The notes below the pieces were generated by a model that saw only the letters and a program-made list of their open reading frames with translations, was not told the DNA's origin and did not search any database. From positions 1-64,000 of the forward strand of contig CAZCMX010000003.1 in NCBI GenBank assembly GCA_964499985.1: a DNA stretch of 64,000 nt, written 5' to 3'. Position 1 is the stretch's first letter, and the number at the start of each line of letters is the position of its first letter. Origin of the DNA: UBA5734 sp964499985 (lineage in GTDB: Bacteria; Bacillota; Clostridia; Saccharofermentanales; UBA5734). Below are positions 41,505-49,684 of the stretch, piece after piece. A program made the position numbers and the translations under genes.

Positions 41505-43010
41505 TTGTCTCAGCAAATCCTGAAAATGACAGGGATCTGCAAAAGTTTCCCGGGCGTCCGGGCGCTTTACAAGGTCGACTTTGACCTCTATGCCGGTGAA
41601 GTCCATGCTTTGATGGGTGAAAACGGCGCAGGGAAATCAACATTGATGAAAGTTCTGACCGGAATCTATGCCCGTGATGAAGGCGAAATCGAGTATTTTG
41701 GCGAGTCCATTCATCTGAAGAACACTCGCGAAGCCCAGGACCTGGGCATTTGCATCATCCATCAGGAACTGAACATGATGAACCACCTGAGTGTGGCTCA
41801 GAACATGTTCATTGGCCGTGAAAAATCCCGCGGGATCTTCCTCGACGACAAAGTGATCATCGAAGAGTCGCGGCAGCTGCTCAACCAGCTGGGCATCGAC
41901 ATCGATCCTAAAGAAACGCTGGGCAACCTGACGGTTGGCAAGCAGCAGATGGTCGAAATTGCCAAGGCCATTTCCCTCAAGTCCAAATTGCTGGTGCTCG
42001 ATGAGCCCACCGCTGCCCTGACCGATTCCGAGATCGAGCATCTGTTCAATGTCATGCGCGACCTGAAAACCAAGGGTGTCGGCATGATCTATATCTCGCA
42101 CCGCATGGACGAAATCGCCCGGATCACCGACCGGGTCACGGTCCTGCGCGATGGTGAATATGTCGGCACGATTGACACCAAAGGCTCCAGCCATGACCAG
42201 ATCGTCAAGATGATGGTCGGCCGGACCATTTTTGAAGAACCCAAAATGACCAGCAACTGCCCCCCTGATGCGCCCGTGATCCTGGAGGTCGAAAACCTCA
42301 ATGCCGGCCGCATGGTCCAGGATGTCTCCTTCAAATTGCGCAAAGGCGAAATCCTCTGCTTTTCCGGACTGATGGGCGCCGGCCGGACCGAAACGGCCCG
42401 GGCCTTGTTTGGTGCCGATCCGAAATCATCAGGCACGATCCGGATCAATGGCAAGGAGGTCACCATCAATAGCCCTGAGGATGCCGTCAATGCCGGGATC
42501 GGCTACCTGTCCGAAGACCGCAAGCGCTATGGCCTGGCCCTGGGTCTGAGCGTGGCTGAAAACTCCGTCCTGGCCAAGCTGGACGATTTCTCGGGCAAGC
42601 TTTTCATCCGCCAGTCCCAGATCAATGACGTCGCCCAGTCATATATCGACAAACTCAATACCAAGACACCATCGGTCCGCCAGCTGGTCAGGAACCTGTC
42701 CGGCGGCAACCAGCAGAAGGTGGTCATCGCCAAGTGGCTGATCAGAAATTCAGATATCCTGATTTTTGATGAACCGACCCGAGGCATCGATGTCGGCGCG
42801 AAAAGCGAAATCTACAAGCTGATTCATGAGCTCATCGATGAAGGCAAGTCCATCATTGTCATCTCTTCGGAACTGCCGGAGGTCCTCAGGCTGGCAGACC
42901 GCATCGTGGTCATGTGCGAAGGACGGATCACAGGTGAAGTGGAAGCCGGTTCGTCCCAGGAGAAAATCATGAACATGGCCCACGCAGTCCAAGTCCCATC
43001 TGCTGTTTGA
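41505..43010 (+). CDS. Sugar ABC transporter ATP-binding protein (CUT2, RbsA/MglA type)
   Basis: A 501-residue duplicated ATPase energising sugar uptake. The first cassette has Walker A GENGAGKSTLMK (residues 38-49), signature LTVGKQQMVEIA (a non-canonical form usual in this family) and Walker B LLVLDEPTAAL. The second cassette has the degenerate GLMGAGRTETARAL and the signature LSGGNQQKVVIAKWL with ILIFDEPTRGIDVGAK. The start is TTG at 41505 after a G-rich ribosome site. It is followed by the permease and binding protein, a complete CUT2 set. The cargo is probably L-fucose or a related sugar because of fucI and fucU nearby. Confidence 0.94.
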   Translation: MSQQILKMTGICKSFPGVRALYKVDFDLYAGEVHALMGENGAGKSTLMKVLTGIYARDEGEIEYFGESIHLKNTREAQDLGICIIHQELNMMNHLSVAQNMFIGREKSRGIFLDDKVIIEESRQLLNQLGIDIDPKETLGNLTVGKQQMVEIAKAISLKSKLLVLDEPTAALTDSEIEHLFNVMRDLKTKGVGMIYISHRMDEIARITDRVTVLRDGEYVGTIDTKGSSHDQIVKMMVGRTIFEEPKMTSNCPPDAPVILEVENLNAGRMVQDVSFKLRKGEILCFSGLMGAGRTETARALFGADPKSSGTIRINGKEVTINSPEDAVNAGIGYLSEDRKRYGLALGLSVAENSVLAKLDDFSGKLFIRQSQINDVAQSYIDKLNTKTPSVRQLVRNLSGGNQQKVVIAKWLIRNSDILIFDEPTRGIDVGAKSEIYKLIHELIDEGKSIIVISSELPEVLRLADRIVVMCEGRITGEVEAGSSQEKIMNMAHAVQVPSAV

Positions 43011-43031
43011 AGCGAAGAGAGAGGTGAAAAG

Positions 43032-44039
43032 ATGGTCTCATTGAAAAAACCAAGCCCGGATGTCAAAGCCGGAGAAAAAACCGGCATCAAGCTGAACCAG
43101 AGAGTCTACGCACTCGCAGCCCTCGTTCTGGTCTATATCCTGTTTTCGATCTTTGGCCGCAATTTCCTCAGCTATGAAACGCTGATCAATATTCTCGATG
43201 CGTCGTACTATATCGGCTTCATGGCGATCGGCATCACCTTTGTCATCATCACCGGTGGCATCGACCTTTCGATTGGCACCGTTGCCATGTGCTCGACCAT
43301 GGTCGGTGGCGTGGCCTGGGAACGCTGGCACCTGCCCTTTGGGGTCGGTCTCGTCCTGATTGTCATCACCGGCGCCCTGTTCGGCCTGTTCAACGGCTTT
43401 CTGGTCTCCCGCCTCAAATTGCCGCCCTTCATCGCCACCCTCGGCACCATGATGATCTCGCTCGGCATCTCCTCGATCGTCTCCAAGGTCCAGTCGGTCA
43501 ACTTCCCGGCTCGCAGCAGTGCCGAAGGCTGGTTCAAATTTGTCTTCTCCAAATTCCCGACCGCCAATGACACCATGATCCCGACCGGCGCCTTTTTCCT
43601 GCTGGCCGCCCTGCTGGTCGCCTTTGTCATCCTGAATAAAACCAAAATCGGCCGCTATACATTTGCCATCGGCAGCAATGAAGAAGCGGTCCGCCTCTCT
43701 GGTGTCAATGTCGGCTTCTGGAAAACCATTCCCTATGTGATCAGCGGCCTGTTCGCCGGCATTTCGGGCATTTTCTTTGCCGCAACCTATACCACGATCG
43801 TCCCCAGCTCCGGCCAGGGCTTCGAGCTGGATGCCATTGCCGGTGTCGTCATCGGCGGCACATCCCTTTCCGGTGGTGTCGGCTCAGTCATGGGCACCCT
43901 GATCGGCGTCATGATCATGAGCGTCCTGCGCATCGGCCTGCCCTCGATGGATTTGCAGCCCCATTACCAGAAGCTGTTCACCGGCATCGTGGTGATCATC
44001 GCCGTCCTGATGGATATCAGCCAGCAGAAAAAGCGCTGA
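43032..44039 (+). CDS. Sugar ABC transporter permease (CUT2, RbsC type)
   Basis: A 335-residue inner-membrane permease with eight to ten hydrophobic segments. The family signature GITFVIITGGIDLSIGTV (residues 71-88) is clear, as are LPPFIATLGTMMISLGIS, NEEAVRLSGVNV (the cytoplasmic coupling loop) and the C-terminal DAIAGVVIGGTSLSGGVGSV. It works as a homodimer with the upstream double ATPase. The intergenic stretch downstream has a hairpin that may raise the level of the binding protein mRNA. Confidence 0.95.
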   Translation: MVSLKKPSPDVKAGEKTGIKLNQRVYALAALVLVYILFSIFGRNFLSYETLINILDASYYIGFMAIGITFVIITGGIDLSIGTVAMCSTMVGGVAWERWHLPFGVGLVLIVITGALFGLFNGFLVSRLKLPPFIATLGTMMISLGISSIVSKVQSVNFPARSSAEGWFKFVFSKFPTANDTMIPTGAFFLLAALLVAFVILNKTKIGRYTFAIGSNEEAVRLSGVNVGFWKTIPYVISGLFAGISGIFFAATYTTIVPSSGQGFELDAIAGVVIGGTSLSGGVGSVMGTLIGVMIMSVLRIGLPSMDLQPHYQKLFTGIVVIIAVLMDISQQKKR

Positions 44040-44056
44040 TCCCATCCCCCCTTTGG

Positions 44057-44085
44057 TTGAAGTCCTGCCCTTGCGGCAGCTTCAA
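44057..44085 (+). repeat. Intercistronic hairpin between permease and binding protein
   Basis: TTGAAG (44057-44062) pairs with CTTCAA (44080-44085), and CTGCC pairs with GGCAG inside. No T run follows. Such hairpins often allow higher expression of the binding protein by stabilising or partly terminating the transcript. Confidence 0.55.
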
Positions 44086-44137
44086 ATAGAACTCTTTTCA
44101 TATCCTGGTCCAATTTCCAAATTCAAGGAGGAAAAAG

Positions 44138-45274
44138 ATGAAAAGAACAATCCGTACCATCTCCCTGCTCACGGTTATTCTCGCCATGCTGCTTGCCATG
44201 ACGGCTTGCGCCGGCAGTACCGCGACCACCACAGCGAAGCCTGCTGAGACCTCAGCTGCTGCCGCTGAAACCACCACTGCCGCTGCCGCCAGCGGAGAAA
44301 AACCGTATATCGCCGTCGTTTCCAAAGGCTTCCAGCACCAGTTCTGGCAGACCGTTTACAAGGGCGCCCAGGATGCTGCTGACAAACTCGGTGTCACCAT
44401 CACCTTTGAAGGCCCGCCATCTGAATCCGATATCCAGGCTCAGGTCCAGATGCTGGACAGCGCTCTGGCCAAGAAACCTGCGGCCATCGCTCTCGCAGCC
44501 CTCTCGACCGAATCCGTCACGGACCAGCTGAACAAGGCCCTGTCCTCCAAGATCCCGGTCATCGGCTTTGACTCTGGTGTTCCGAATGCTCCGGCCGGCT
44601 CCGTCTATGCCAATGCCTCCACCGACAATAAGGCCGCCGGTGCCCTGGCTGCCGAAAACATCTATCCCGCGATCAAGGACAAACTGGCTGCTGGCGTTGC
44701 CGGAACCCCGATCCGCATTGGTGTCCTCTCCCAGGATGCCGTCGGTGAATCCGTTGTCAGCCGTACCCAGGGCTTCTGCGAAAAGATGGTTGAGCTCGTC
44801 AAGGCTGGCGGCATCGCTGACGTCGCCGTCATCGGCCATGACAAGTTCAAATCCGGTGATGAGAAGACGGCCAAAGTCGTCATCGACGTTGCTGTCTCCG
44901 CCACCACAGGCGCCACGGACCTCGCTTCCGCCGGTACTGCTCTGCTGGGCAAACCCAACCTCGTTGCTGCCTTCGGCTCCAACCAGGGTGCTGCAGAAGG
45001 CCTGCTCGATTCTTCCAATGAAGGTGCTGACTTCGCCAAGAAGGGCATCCTCGCTGTTGGCTTCGACGCTGGCAAACGCCAGAAGGCTGCTGTCGCAGAT
45101 GGTGGTTTCTTCGGCTCAATCACCCAGGATCCTTACAATATCGGTTATAAAGCCGTTGAACTGGCTGTCAAAGCGATCAATGGTGAATCCGTCGCCGATA
45201 TCGATACCGGTGCCAAGTTCTATACCAAAGACAATATGGCTCAGGAAGACATCGCCATGCTCCTGTACGACTAA
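44138..45274 (+). CDS. CUT2 sugar-binding lipoprotein
   Basis: A 378-residue extracellular receptor of the transporter. Its signal peptide ends in the lipobox AMTAC (Cys24) and is followed by a Thr/Ala-rich linker to residue 48. The mature domain begins YIAVVSKGFQHQFWQTVYKGA, close to fucose/rhamnose- and galactofuranose-type receptors, with IALAALSTESVTDQLNKAL, VIGFDSGVPNAPAGSVYANA and ILAVGFDAGKRQ. It is preceded by AAGGAGG. Cargo is likely fucose by context. The gene uses more C-ending codons than others, consistent with high expression. Confidence 0.93.
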   Translation: MKRTIRTISLLTVILAMLLAMTACAGSTATTTAKPAETSAAAAETTTAAAASGEKPYIAVVSKGFQHQFWQTVYKGAQDAADKLGVTITFEGPPSESDIQAQVQMLDSALAKKPAAIALAALSTESVTDQLNKALSSKIPVIGFDSGVPNAPAGSVYANASTDNKAAGALAAENIYPAIKDKLAAGVAGTPIRIGVLSQDAVGESVVSRTQGFCEKMVELVKAGGIADVAVIGHDKFKSGDEKTAKVVIDVAVSATTGATDLASAGTALLGKPNLVAAFGSNQGAAEGLLDSSNEGADFAKKGILAVGFDAGKRQKAAVADGGFFGSITQDPYNIGYKAVELAVKAINGESVADIDTGAKFYTKDNMAQEDIAMLLYD

Positions 45275-45316
45275 GAGCTGACGCGAGACCTGATGCCCCA
45301 TAGCCCCCACTCATCA

Positions 45317-45358
45317 GGCCGCTGCCTGTCGCCGGTTGATCCGGCGCAGGTGGCGGCC
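45317..45358 (+). terminator. Long hairpin between the transporter and fucU
   Basis: GGCCGC (45317-45322) pairs with GCGGCC (45353-45358); CCTG/CAGG and CGCCGG/CCGGCG continue the stem, making a nearly continuous hairpin. Only a weak T tract follows, so read-through to fucU is possible. Confidence 0.6.
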
Positions 45359-45440
45359 ATCCTTATTTGACAAGGGGATCAGGCCAAACCTATAATAAAG
45401 CTAAACGTTTCGCGCTTGATTGCAAGAAAGGACTAGTACC

Positions 45441-45875
45441 ATGCTAAAAGGAATTCCCCCCGTTCTCTCACCCGAATTGCTGGCCACCCTGATGACCATG
45501 GGCCATAGCGATGAAATCTGCCTCGGCGATGGCAATTTCCCCCATGCCAGCATGAATAGCCGCGTCATCCGCTGCGATGGCCATGGCATTCCGGAGCTCC
45601 TGGATGCGATTCTCCAGCTGATGCCGCTCGACACCTATGTGGACAGTCCGGTCATGCTGATGCAGGTGACGCCCGGTGATCCGGTCGCAACCCCGATCTG
45701 GGATGAATACCGGGCCATCGTCGCCAGGCACGATCCGGCCGCTGCCGCAAAGATCACCAATATCGAGCGGTTTGCCTTTTATGAGCGGGCCAAGACGACC
45801 TTTGCCGTAGTCGCGACCGGTGAAAAGGCGCTGTATGCGAACATCATCCTGAAAAAAGGGGTCGTTAAAGACTGA
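45441..45875 (+). CDS. fucU: L-fucose mutarotase
   Basis: Interconverts alpha- and beta-L-fucopyranose in the cytoplasm (RbsD/FucU fold). The 144-residue protein matches E. coli FucU along its length: MLKGIPPVLSPELL at the start, the catalytic region MGHSDEICLGDGNFP, and the diagnostic IERFAFYERAKTTFAVVATG near the C-terminus, ending in ANIILKKGVV. The ATG at 45441 is preceded by AAAGGAC; a TTG 21 bases upstream is less likely. It supports fucose as the sugar of the CUT2 transporter just upstream. Confidence 0.94.
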   Translation: MLKGIPPVLSPELLATLMTMGHSDEICLGDGNFPHASMNSRVIRCDGHGIPELLDAILQLMPLDTYVDSPVMLMQVTPGDPVATPIWDEYRAIVARHDPAAAAKITNIERFAFYERAKTTFAVVATGEKALYANIILKKGVVKD

Positions 45876-45892
45876 AAACCGGGGAGAGGTGA

Positions 45893-46618
45893 ATGAGCAT
45901 GCTTTTGCAGACGCAAGAACGCTGGGGGATCAGGATCAATGTCACAGATCCGGCCCAGGCTGCCCAGTGGCTTGAGGCGAATTTGTTTTTTTCGATCGAG
46001 CCGTCTGGCGTGGGCTTTACCGCTGTCAATGGCAATTGCCTGCTGGAGCTTTTGCCAGGCCCCAGTGAAGCATTGCCCAAGCCGGCGGCCGGGACATATT
46101 TTGCCGGGCTGGCACATATTGCCCTGCGCACGCGTGATATCGAAGAGGCCATTGCCTGGTGCCAGAGCCGCGGCCTTGAGCTGCAGCTGGACCAGGGACG
46201 GCGCTTTTACAATCCCAAGGTCTATGGCGAGGGTGAATATTTTTTCAACATCATCAGCCCCTTTGGCGTGGTCTTTGAGGTCAGCCAGCGGCTGGCCGAG
46301 CCGACTCCCTGGCCAGATCCGGTGATCTGCGGCCTGGACCATATCGGGCTGCCGTCGGCAGATTTTGCGGCGGCTGCGGCGGCATTTGAGAATCTCGGTT
46401 TTGCAGCCGATTTCGCGCCGGTGGAGAACTGGAATGCGTCTGAGGGCCGGATCCGCTGCGGGATGTTCAGCCAGTCTGACCCTGCCGGCCAGACCATGAC
46501 GCTGGAAATCTACCAGTTCCTCGACTGGAGCGCCGAGGCGATTCCGGCAAGCTATGGCATCAAGGGCCTGGTTTTAGGCCGAAGCGGGACGACAGCCACA
46601 GGGGTCGCTCTTTACTAG
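45893..46618 (+). CDS. VOC-family protein, two glyoxalase-like modules
   Basis: A 241-residue protein with two glyoxalase/bleomycin-resistance-type modules. The first has RINVTDPAQAAQWLEANL and GLAHIALRTRDIEEAIAWCQ with FGVVFEVSQR; the second starts ICGLDHIGLPSADFAAAAAA. His and Glu residues at usual metal positions are present (AHIAL, DHIGL, FEVS, LEIYQF). It follows fucU by 17 bases after GGAGAGG and is probably co-transcribed, but its substrate is unknown. Confidence 0.82.
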   Translation: MSMLLQTQERWGIRINVTDPAQAAQWLEANLFFSIEPSGVGFTAVNGNCLLELLPGPSEALPKPAAGTYFAGLAHIALRTRDIEEAIAWCQSRGLELQLDQGRRFYNPKVYGEGEYFFNIISPFGVVFEVSQRLAEPTPWPDPVICGLDHIGLPSADFAAAAAAFENLGFAADFAPVENWNASEGRIRCGMFSQSDPAGQTMTLEIYQFLDWSAEAIPASYGIKGLVLGRSGTTATGVALY

Positions 46619-46643
46619 AACTTGAGGGATCCCAATCGGCTGA

Positions 46644-47768
46644 TCAAGGCAGGTCCTGCAAGCCATTGCCATGGCGCAGAACCTGCAGGCCATTGCTGAG
46701 GTGCACCAGGAAATCCTGGACATTGGTGACGATGCCGCGTGAGGACAGGCTGCCGCGATCGGTCAGTTTATTGATCGTAAACTCGGAAATGTCGACGATA
46801 TAGAAATAGACCTCACGGATGGTGCCATCCGGCAGCACTCGATAAGATGGGGTCATATTGCCGGTCGCGATCGTGTGCAAGGTCGTCGCCAGGCAAATGA
46901 CGGTCGTCGCCTGGCTGGTGAGGGCCCGCATGGCGTCCTGACCAAGATAGGCATCGGCATAAACTTCAGGCAAAGGCCCGTCATCCCGGATCGAACCGAC
47001 CAGGACGACGGGCACTTTATTTTGCACGCATTCAAACAGGATGCCATTGGTGATCCTTTCCTCAGCAATGAACCGCTCGATCGAGCCATGCTGGCGGACC
47101 CGGTTGATCGTGTCGAGATGGTGGTAATGGCCGTGCTTGCGCGATTCCTGGGTGTAGATATCCTGGCCGAGCGCAGTCTGGAACCAGGCTGCCTCGAGAT
47201 CGTGCACGGCCAGGGCATTGCCGGCCAGCAAGGCATCGACATAGCCCTGCCGGATCAGCCCGGAAAAGGCCTCGCGGGCGTCGGCATCGAAGGCACAGGC
47301 TGGTCCGAGCACCCAGGTGATATGGCCATGCTTTTGTTCGTGGCGCAATAATTCATAGATGAAATCATAATCCATCGAAAACGCCGTTTCCCGTGAGCGC
47401 CCCTGGCGGAAAATGAAGGTGTCGCCATTGGCCGCTGCCCGCTGGGGGAATCCGCTGGTATGGACAAAGATCCCGTCCCGGCCGTCTTCCGAGCGCCCGA
47501 CGACCACTCGATCGCCGCGACGGATATTGCGAAATTCACGAACCTCGATCTGGCCTCGCTCATAGATGGCGACGCAGTCCATGCGGCTTTCCCTGGCCAG
47601 CAGCCATTGGTCATCGATTTTGAAATACTCCGGGAAAATGCTGGTGGCATGGTAGTGATCCGGTGCGACACCATCTTGTGGCGCTGGTTCAAGTCTGGCT
47701 GGCGGAGCGCTGTCCAGTTCCGGGGCGAAAAAATCCGGCGGTTGATAGGTGGCCAATGAAAAGTGCAT
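46644..47768 (-). CDS. TIGR00300-type protein (archaeal-style ornithine cyclodeaminase family)
   Basis: A 374-residue protein whose residues 135-365 fit the TIGR00300/LOR-SDH C-terminal family: LIRQGYVDALLAGNALAVHD, GHYHHLDTINRVRQHGSI, GILFECVQNKVPVVLVGSIRDDGPLPE and CLATTLHTIATGNMTPS, then INKLTDRGSLSSRGIVTNVQ. Members include the archaeal ornithine cyclodeaminase (ornithine to proline plus ammonia) and the domain fused to cyanobacterial arginine dihydrolase; I recall NCBI naming it nickel-pincer-nucleotide dependent. The N-terminal 130 residues differ from the archaeal versions I know. There is no signal peptide. No arginine or proline gene is next to it. Activity here is inference. Confidence 0.65.
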   Translation of the reverse strand: MHFSLATYQPPDFFAPELDSAPPARLEPAPQDGVAPDHYHATSIFPEYFKIDDQWLLARESRMDCVAIYERGQIEVREFRNIRRGDRVVVGRSEDGRDGIFVHTSGFPQRAAANGDTFIFRQGRSRETAFSMDYDFIYELLRHEQKHGHITWVLGPACAFDADAREAFSGLIRQGYVDALLAGNALAVHDLEAAWFQTALGQDIYTQESRKHGHYHHLDTINRVRQHGSIERFIAEERITNGILFECVQNKVPVVLVGSIRDDGPLPEVYADAYLGQDAMRALTSQATTVICLATTLHTIATGNMTPSYRVLPDGTIREVYFYIVDISEFTINKLTDRGSLSSRGIVTNVQDFLVHLSNGLQVLRHGNGLQDLP

Positions 47769-47828
47769 GGCGGCCTCCTTTGCCTACAGGCAGCTGCCTT
47801 CCAAAGAGCCCTGGGTTCACTGATTCAA

Positions 47829-47939
47829 TTATAACAGGCTTTGTCTGACCAGATCGGCAAAATAGCGGTGCCAGTCTGAACGCCCAGTCAGCTCTGGGTG
47901 GAAGGCTGCATCGGCCGGGGTCAGGATTTGTCTTTGATT
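47829..47939 (-). pseudogene. pdxT: pdxT remnant (C-terminal 36 codons)
   Basis: On the minus strand a frame of 36 codons ends in a TAA stop at 47829-47831. It reads ILTPADAAFHPELTG then RSDWHRYFADLV, matching the extreme C-terminus of PdxT, the glutaminase subunit of pyridoxal 5'-phosphate synthase; FHPEL carries the His and Glu of the catalytic triad. There is a stop just upstream and no start codon, so only this scar remains. It lies immediately upstream of a PdxR/MocR-type regulator gene, divergent to it, exactly where pdxST usually is. No pdxS is present in the window. Confidence 0.75.
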
Positions 47940-47979
47940 TCAGGCGAATCGCCTCTTGTGATCTGCCTCAACTCTATAC

Positions 47980-48035
47980 GCAAACTGGTCTTATCAAAAG
48001 TGCCAGTTTGTGCTAATTTGATATGACCAGTTTGC
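47980..48035. promoter_or_regulatory. CCAGTTTG repeats, candidate MocR/PdxR operators
   Basis: Three copies of CCAGTTTG: one inverted (CAAACTGG, 47981-47988), two direct (48003-48010 and 48027-48034; starts 24 bases apart). The first and last extend to an 11-bp inverted repeat, GCAAACTGGTC / GACCAGTTTGC. MocR-type regulators bind paired repeats in the space between their gene and the divergent target operon, as here. The repeats lie between the pdxT remnant and the regulator start. Confidence 0.6.
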
Positions 48036-48093
48036 ATAGGGGTTGGCAGACCATAACAGTGCACCGAGCACATGGACAAAGATCGGACCGGCT

Positions 48094-49587
48094 ATGAATA
48101 TTCGCGAGAAAAGGCAGATCAAACTCCTGACGTGGACGCTGGATCCACATGCTCCGGTTCCCATGTATGAGCAGCTTTGTCAATTGTTGCGCAGGGAAAT
48201 CCAGACCCATGTCCTGGCCCCGGGCAGGCGTCTGCCTTCCAAGCGAGTGCTTGCAGCCCATCTGGGAATCAGCACCATCACCGTGGCAAATGCATATAGC
48301 CAGCTGGTGGCAGAAGGACAAATTGAAACGCTGCCGCGGCGCGGCTATTTCGTCCGCAATTCTTTTGCGCCATTTGACAAGTCCTTCTTGAAAAAACAAG
48401 CCAAGCTGGAAAAATCCGGTTCACTCGTAAACCGGTATCAATCTGCTTGGCAGCGAGAACGCGAGGCGCAAAAACCACCCATTCTGGCCTATGATTTTTC
48501 CACCAATAAAGTGGACACAGCTTCTTTTCCGTTTACCATCTGGGCCCGGCTGTCGCGCCAAGTTTTGCAGGAAGAAGGCCGCGATCTGTTGGAGGTCAGC
48601 CCGCCACAAGGTGACGAACGGCTCCGGGCCAGTATTGCCAGGCATTTGCAGACCTACCGCGGCATGTCCTGTGATCCGGAACAGATCATCATTGGGGCCG
48701 GGAGCGAATACCTGTTCAGCCTCATCATCCAGCTGCTTGGAGCAGGAAAAAGCTATGCCATTGAAGATCCTGGCTATGTCAAAATCAGCCGGATCCTCGA
48801 GAAACACAAAGCCCAAATTCTGCGCTTCGAGGTCGATCGCCACGGCATGTTGATTCACCCGCTGGATCTTGCCAGTCCAGATGTCATCTATCTGACCCCG
48901 TCCCACCAGTTCCCGACCGGGGCGGTCATGCCCTTGCAACGACGGGAAAATCTGCTGCACCACGTCAATGGCTTCTATGGTCGTTACATCATCGAAGACG
49001 ACTATGACAGTGAATTCCGCTTTTCTGGGCGACCCATCCCCACCCTGTATAGTCTTGACCGACAGGGCAAAGTGATTTACCTGGGCACCTTTTCCAAAAG
49101 CCTTGCACCATCCCTGCGAATCAGCTACCTGGTTCTGCCACCACAACTTTTGCTGCTGTACCGGCAGGAACTGATGTTCTATGCCTCGACTGTATCGCGA
49201 ATGGAACAGATGACACTGGCCCGATTTATCGACGAAGGCTATTTTGAACATCACCTCAACAAGATGCGCAGGATTTACCGCGAACGCCGGGATGAATTGA
49301 TATCTGCGATCGATCAGTGGCCATTCCGGTCAAAAATCGAGATCAAAGGCGTCGAAACGGGACTGCATCTGGTCGTTGTTTTCCCTCCAGAGGTTGCTGA
49401 AGTCGCTTTGGTGTCTGCAGCCAGCAAGGCTGGCATCAGAGTCCATGGCTTGTCGGAATACCGCCTGGGCCAGACATCCGGTCCATTATTGCCCGCGCTG
49501 ATCCTGGGCTACGCCCACCTGACACCCGGGGAACTGGTTGCGGCAGCAGACCTGTTGCACCAGGCCTGGGCTGGCCTGGTCCACTGA
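48094..49587 (+). CDS. MocR-family (PdxR-like) GntR/aminotransferase-type regulator
   Basis: A 497-residue regulator. The N-terminal GntR-type winged helix occupies residues 10-85 (PMYEQLCQLLRREI, RLPSKRVLAAHLGISTITVANAY). The rest is a class I aminotransferase-like domain with the PLP-binding Lys335 in LGTFSKSLAPSLR, DDYDSEFRF and IYLTPSHQFPTGAVMP. The chosen ATG at 48094 has only a weak ribosome site; a TTG at 48043 is an alternative. PdxR proteins control pdxST in Bacillota; here only a pdxT scar remains in the divergent position, so the regulator may be an orphan or act on another PLP gene. Confidence 0.88.
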   Translation: MNIREKRQIKLLTWTLDPHAPVPMYEQLCQLLRREIQTHVLAPGRRLPSKRVLAAHLGISTITVANAYSQLVAEGQIETLPRRGYFVRNSFAPFDKSFLKKQAKLEKSGSLVNRYQSAWQREREAQKPPILAYDFSTNKVDTASFPFTIWARLSRQVLQEEGRDLLEVSPPQGDERLRASIARHLQTYRGMSCDPEQIIIGAGSEYLFSLIIQLLGAGKSYAIEDPGYVKISRILEKHKAQILRFEVDRHGMLIHPLDLASPDVIYLTPSHQFPTGAVMPLQRRENLLHHVNGFYGRYIIEDDYDSEFRFSGRPIPTLYSLDRQGKVIYLGTFSKSLAPSLRISYLVLPPQLLLLYRQELMFYASTVSRMEQMTLARFIDEGYFEHHLNKMRRIYRERRDELISAIDQWPFRSKIEIKGVETGLHLVVVFPPEVAEVALVSAASKAGIRVHGLSEYRLGQTSGPLLPALILGYAHLTPGELVAAADLLHQAWAGLVH

Positions 49588-49684
49588 ATCGGGCTATGAT
49601 GGAGACAGCGCGATATCGACATTGAAACCAGAGATCCAAGTCGCGGACATTTTCTTGATTGATCAAGACCCCAGGAGGCTGCCG

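Noticed and set aside
47829..47939. A functional small protein in the pdxT-like frame
   Set aside because: There is no ATG, GTG or TTG before the conserved part, and a stop codon lies directly upstream, so it is treated as a remnant.
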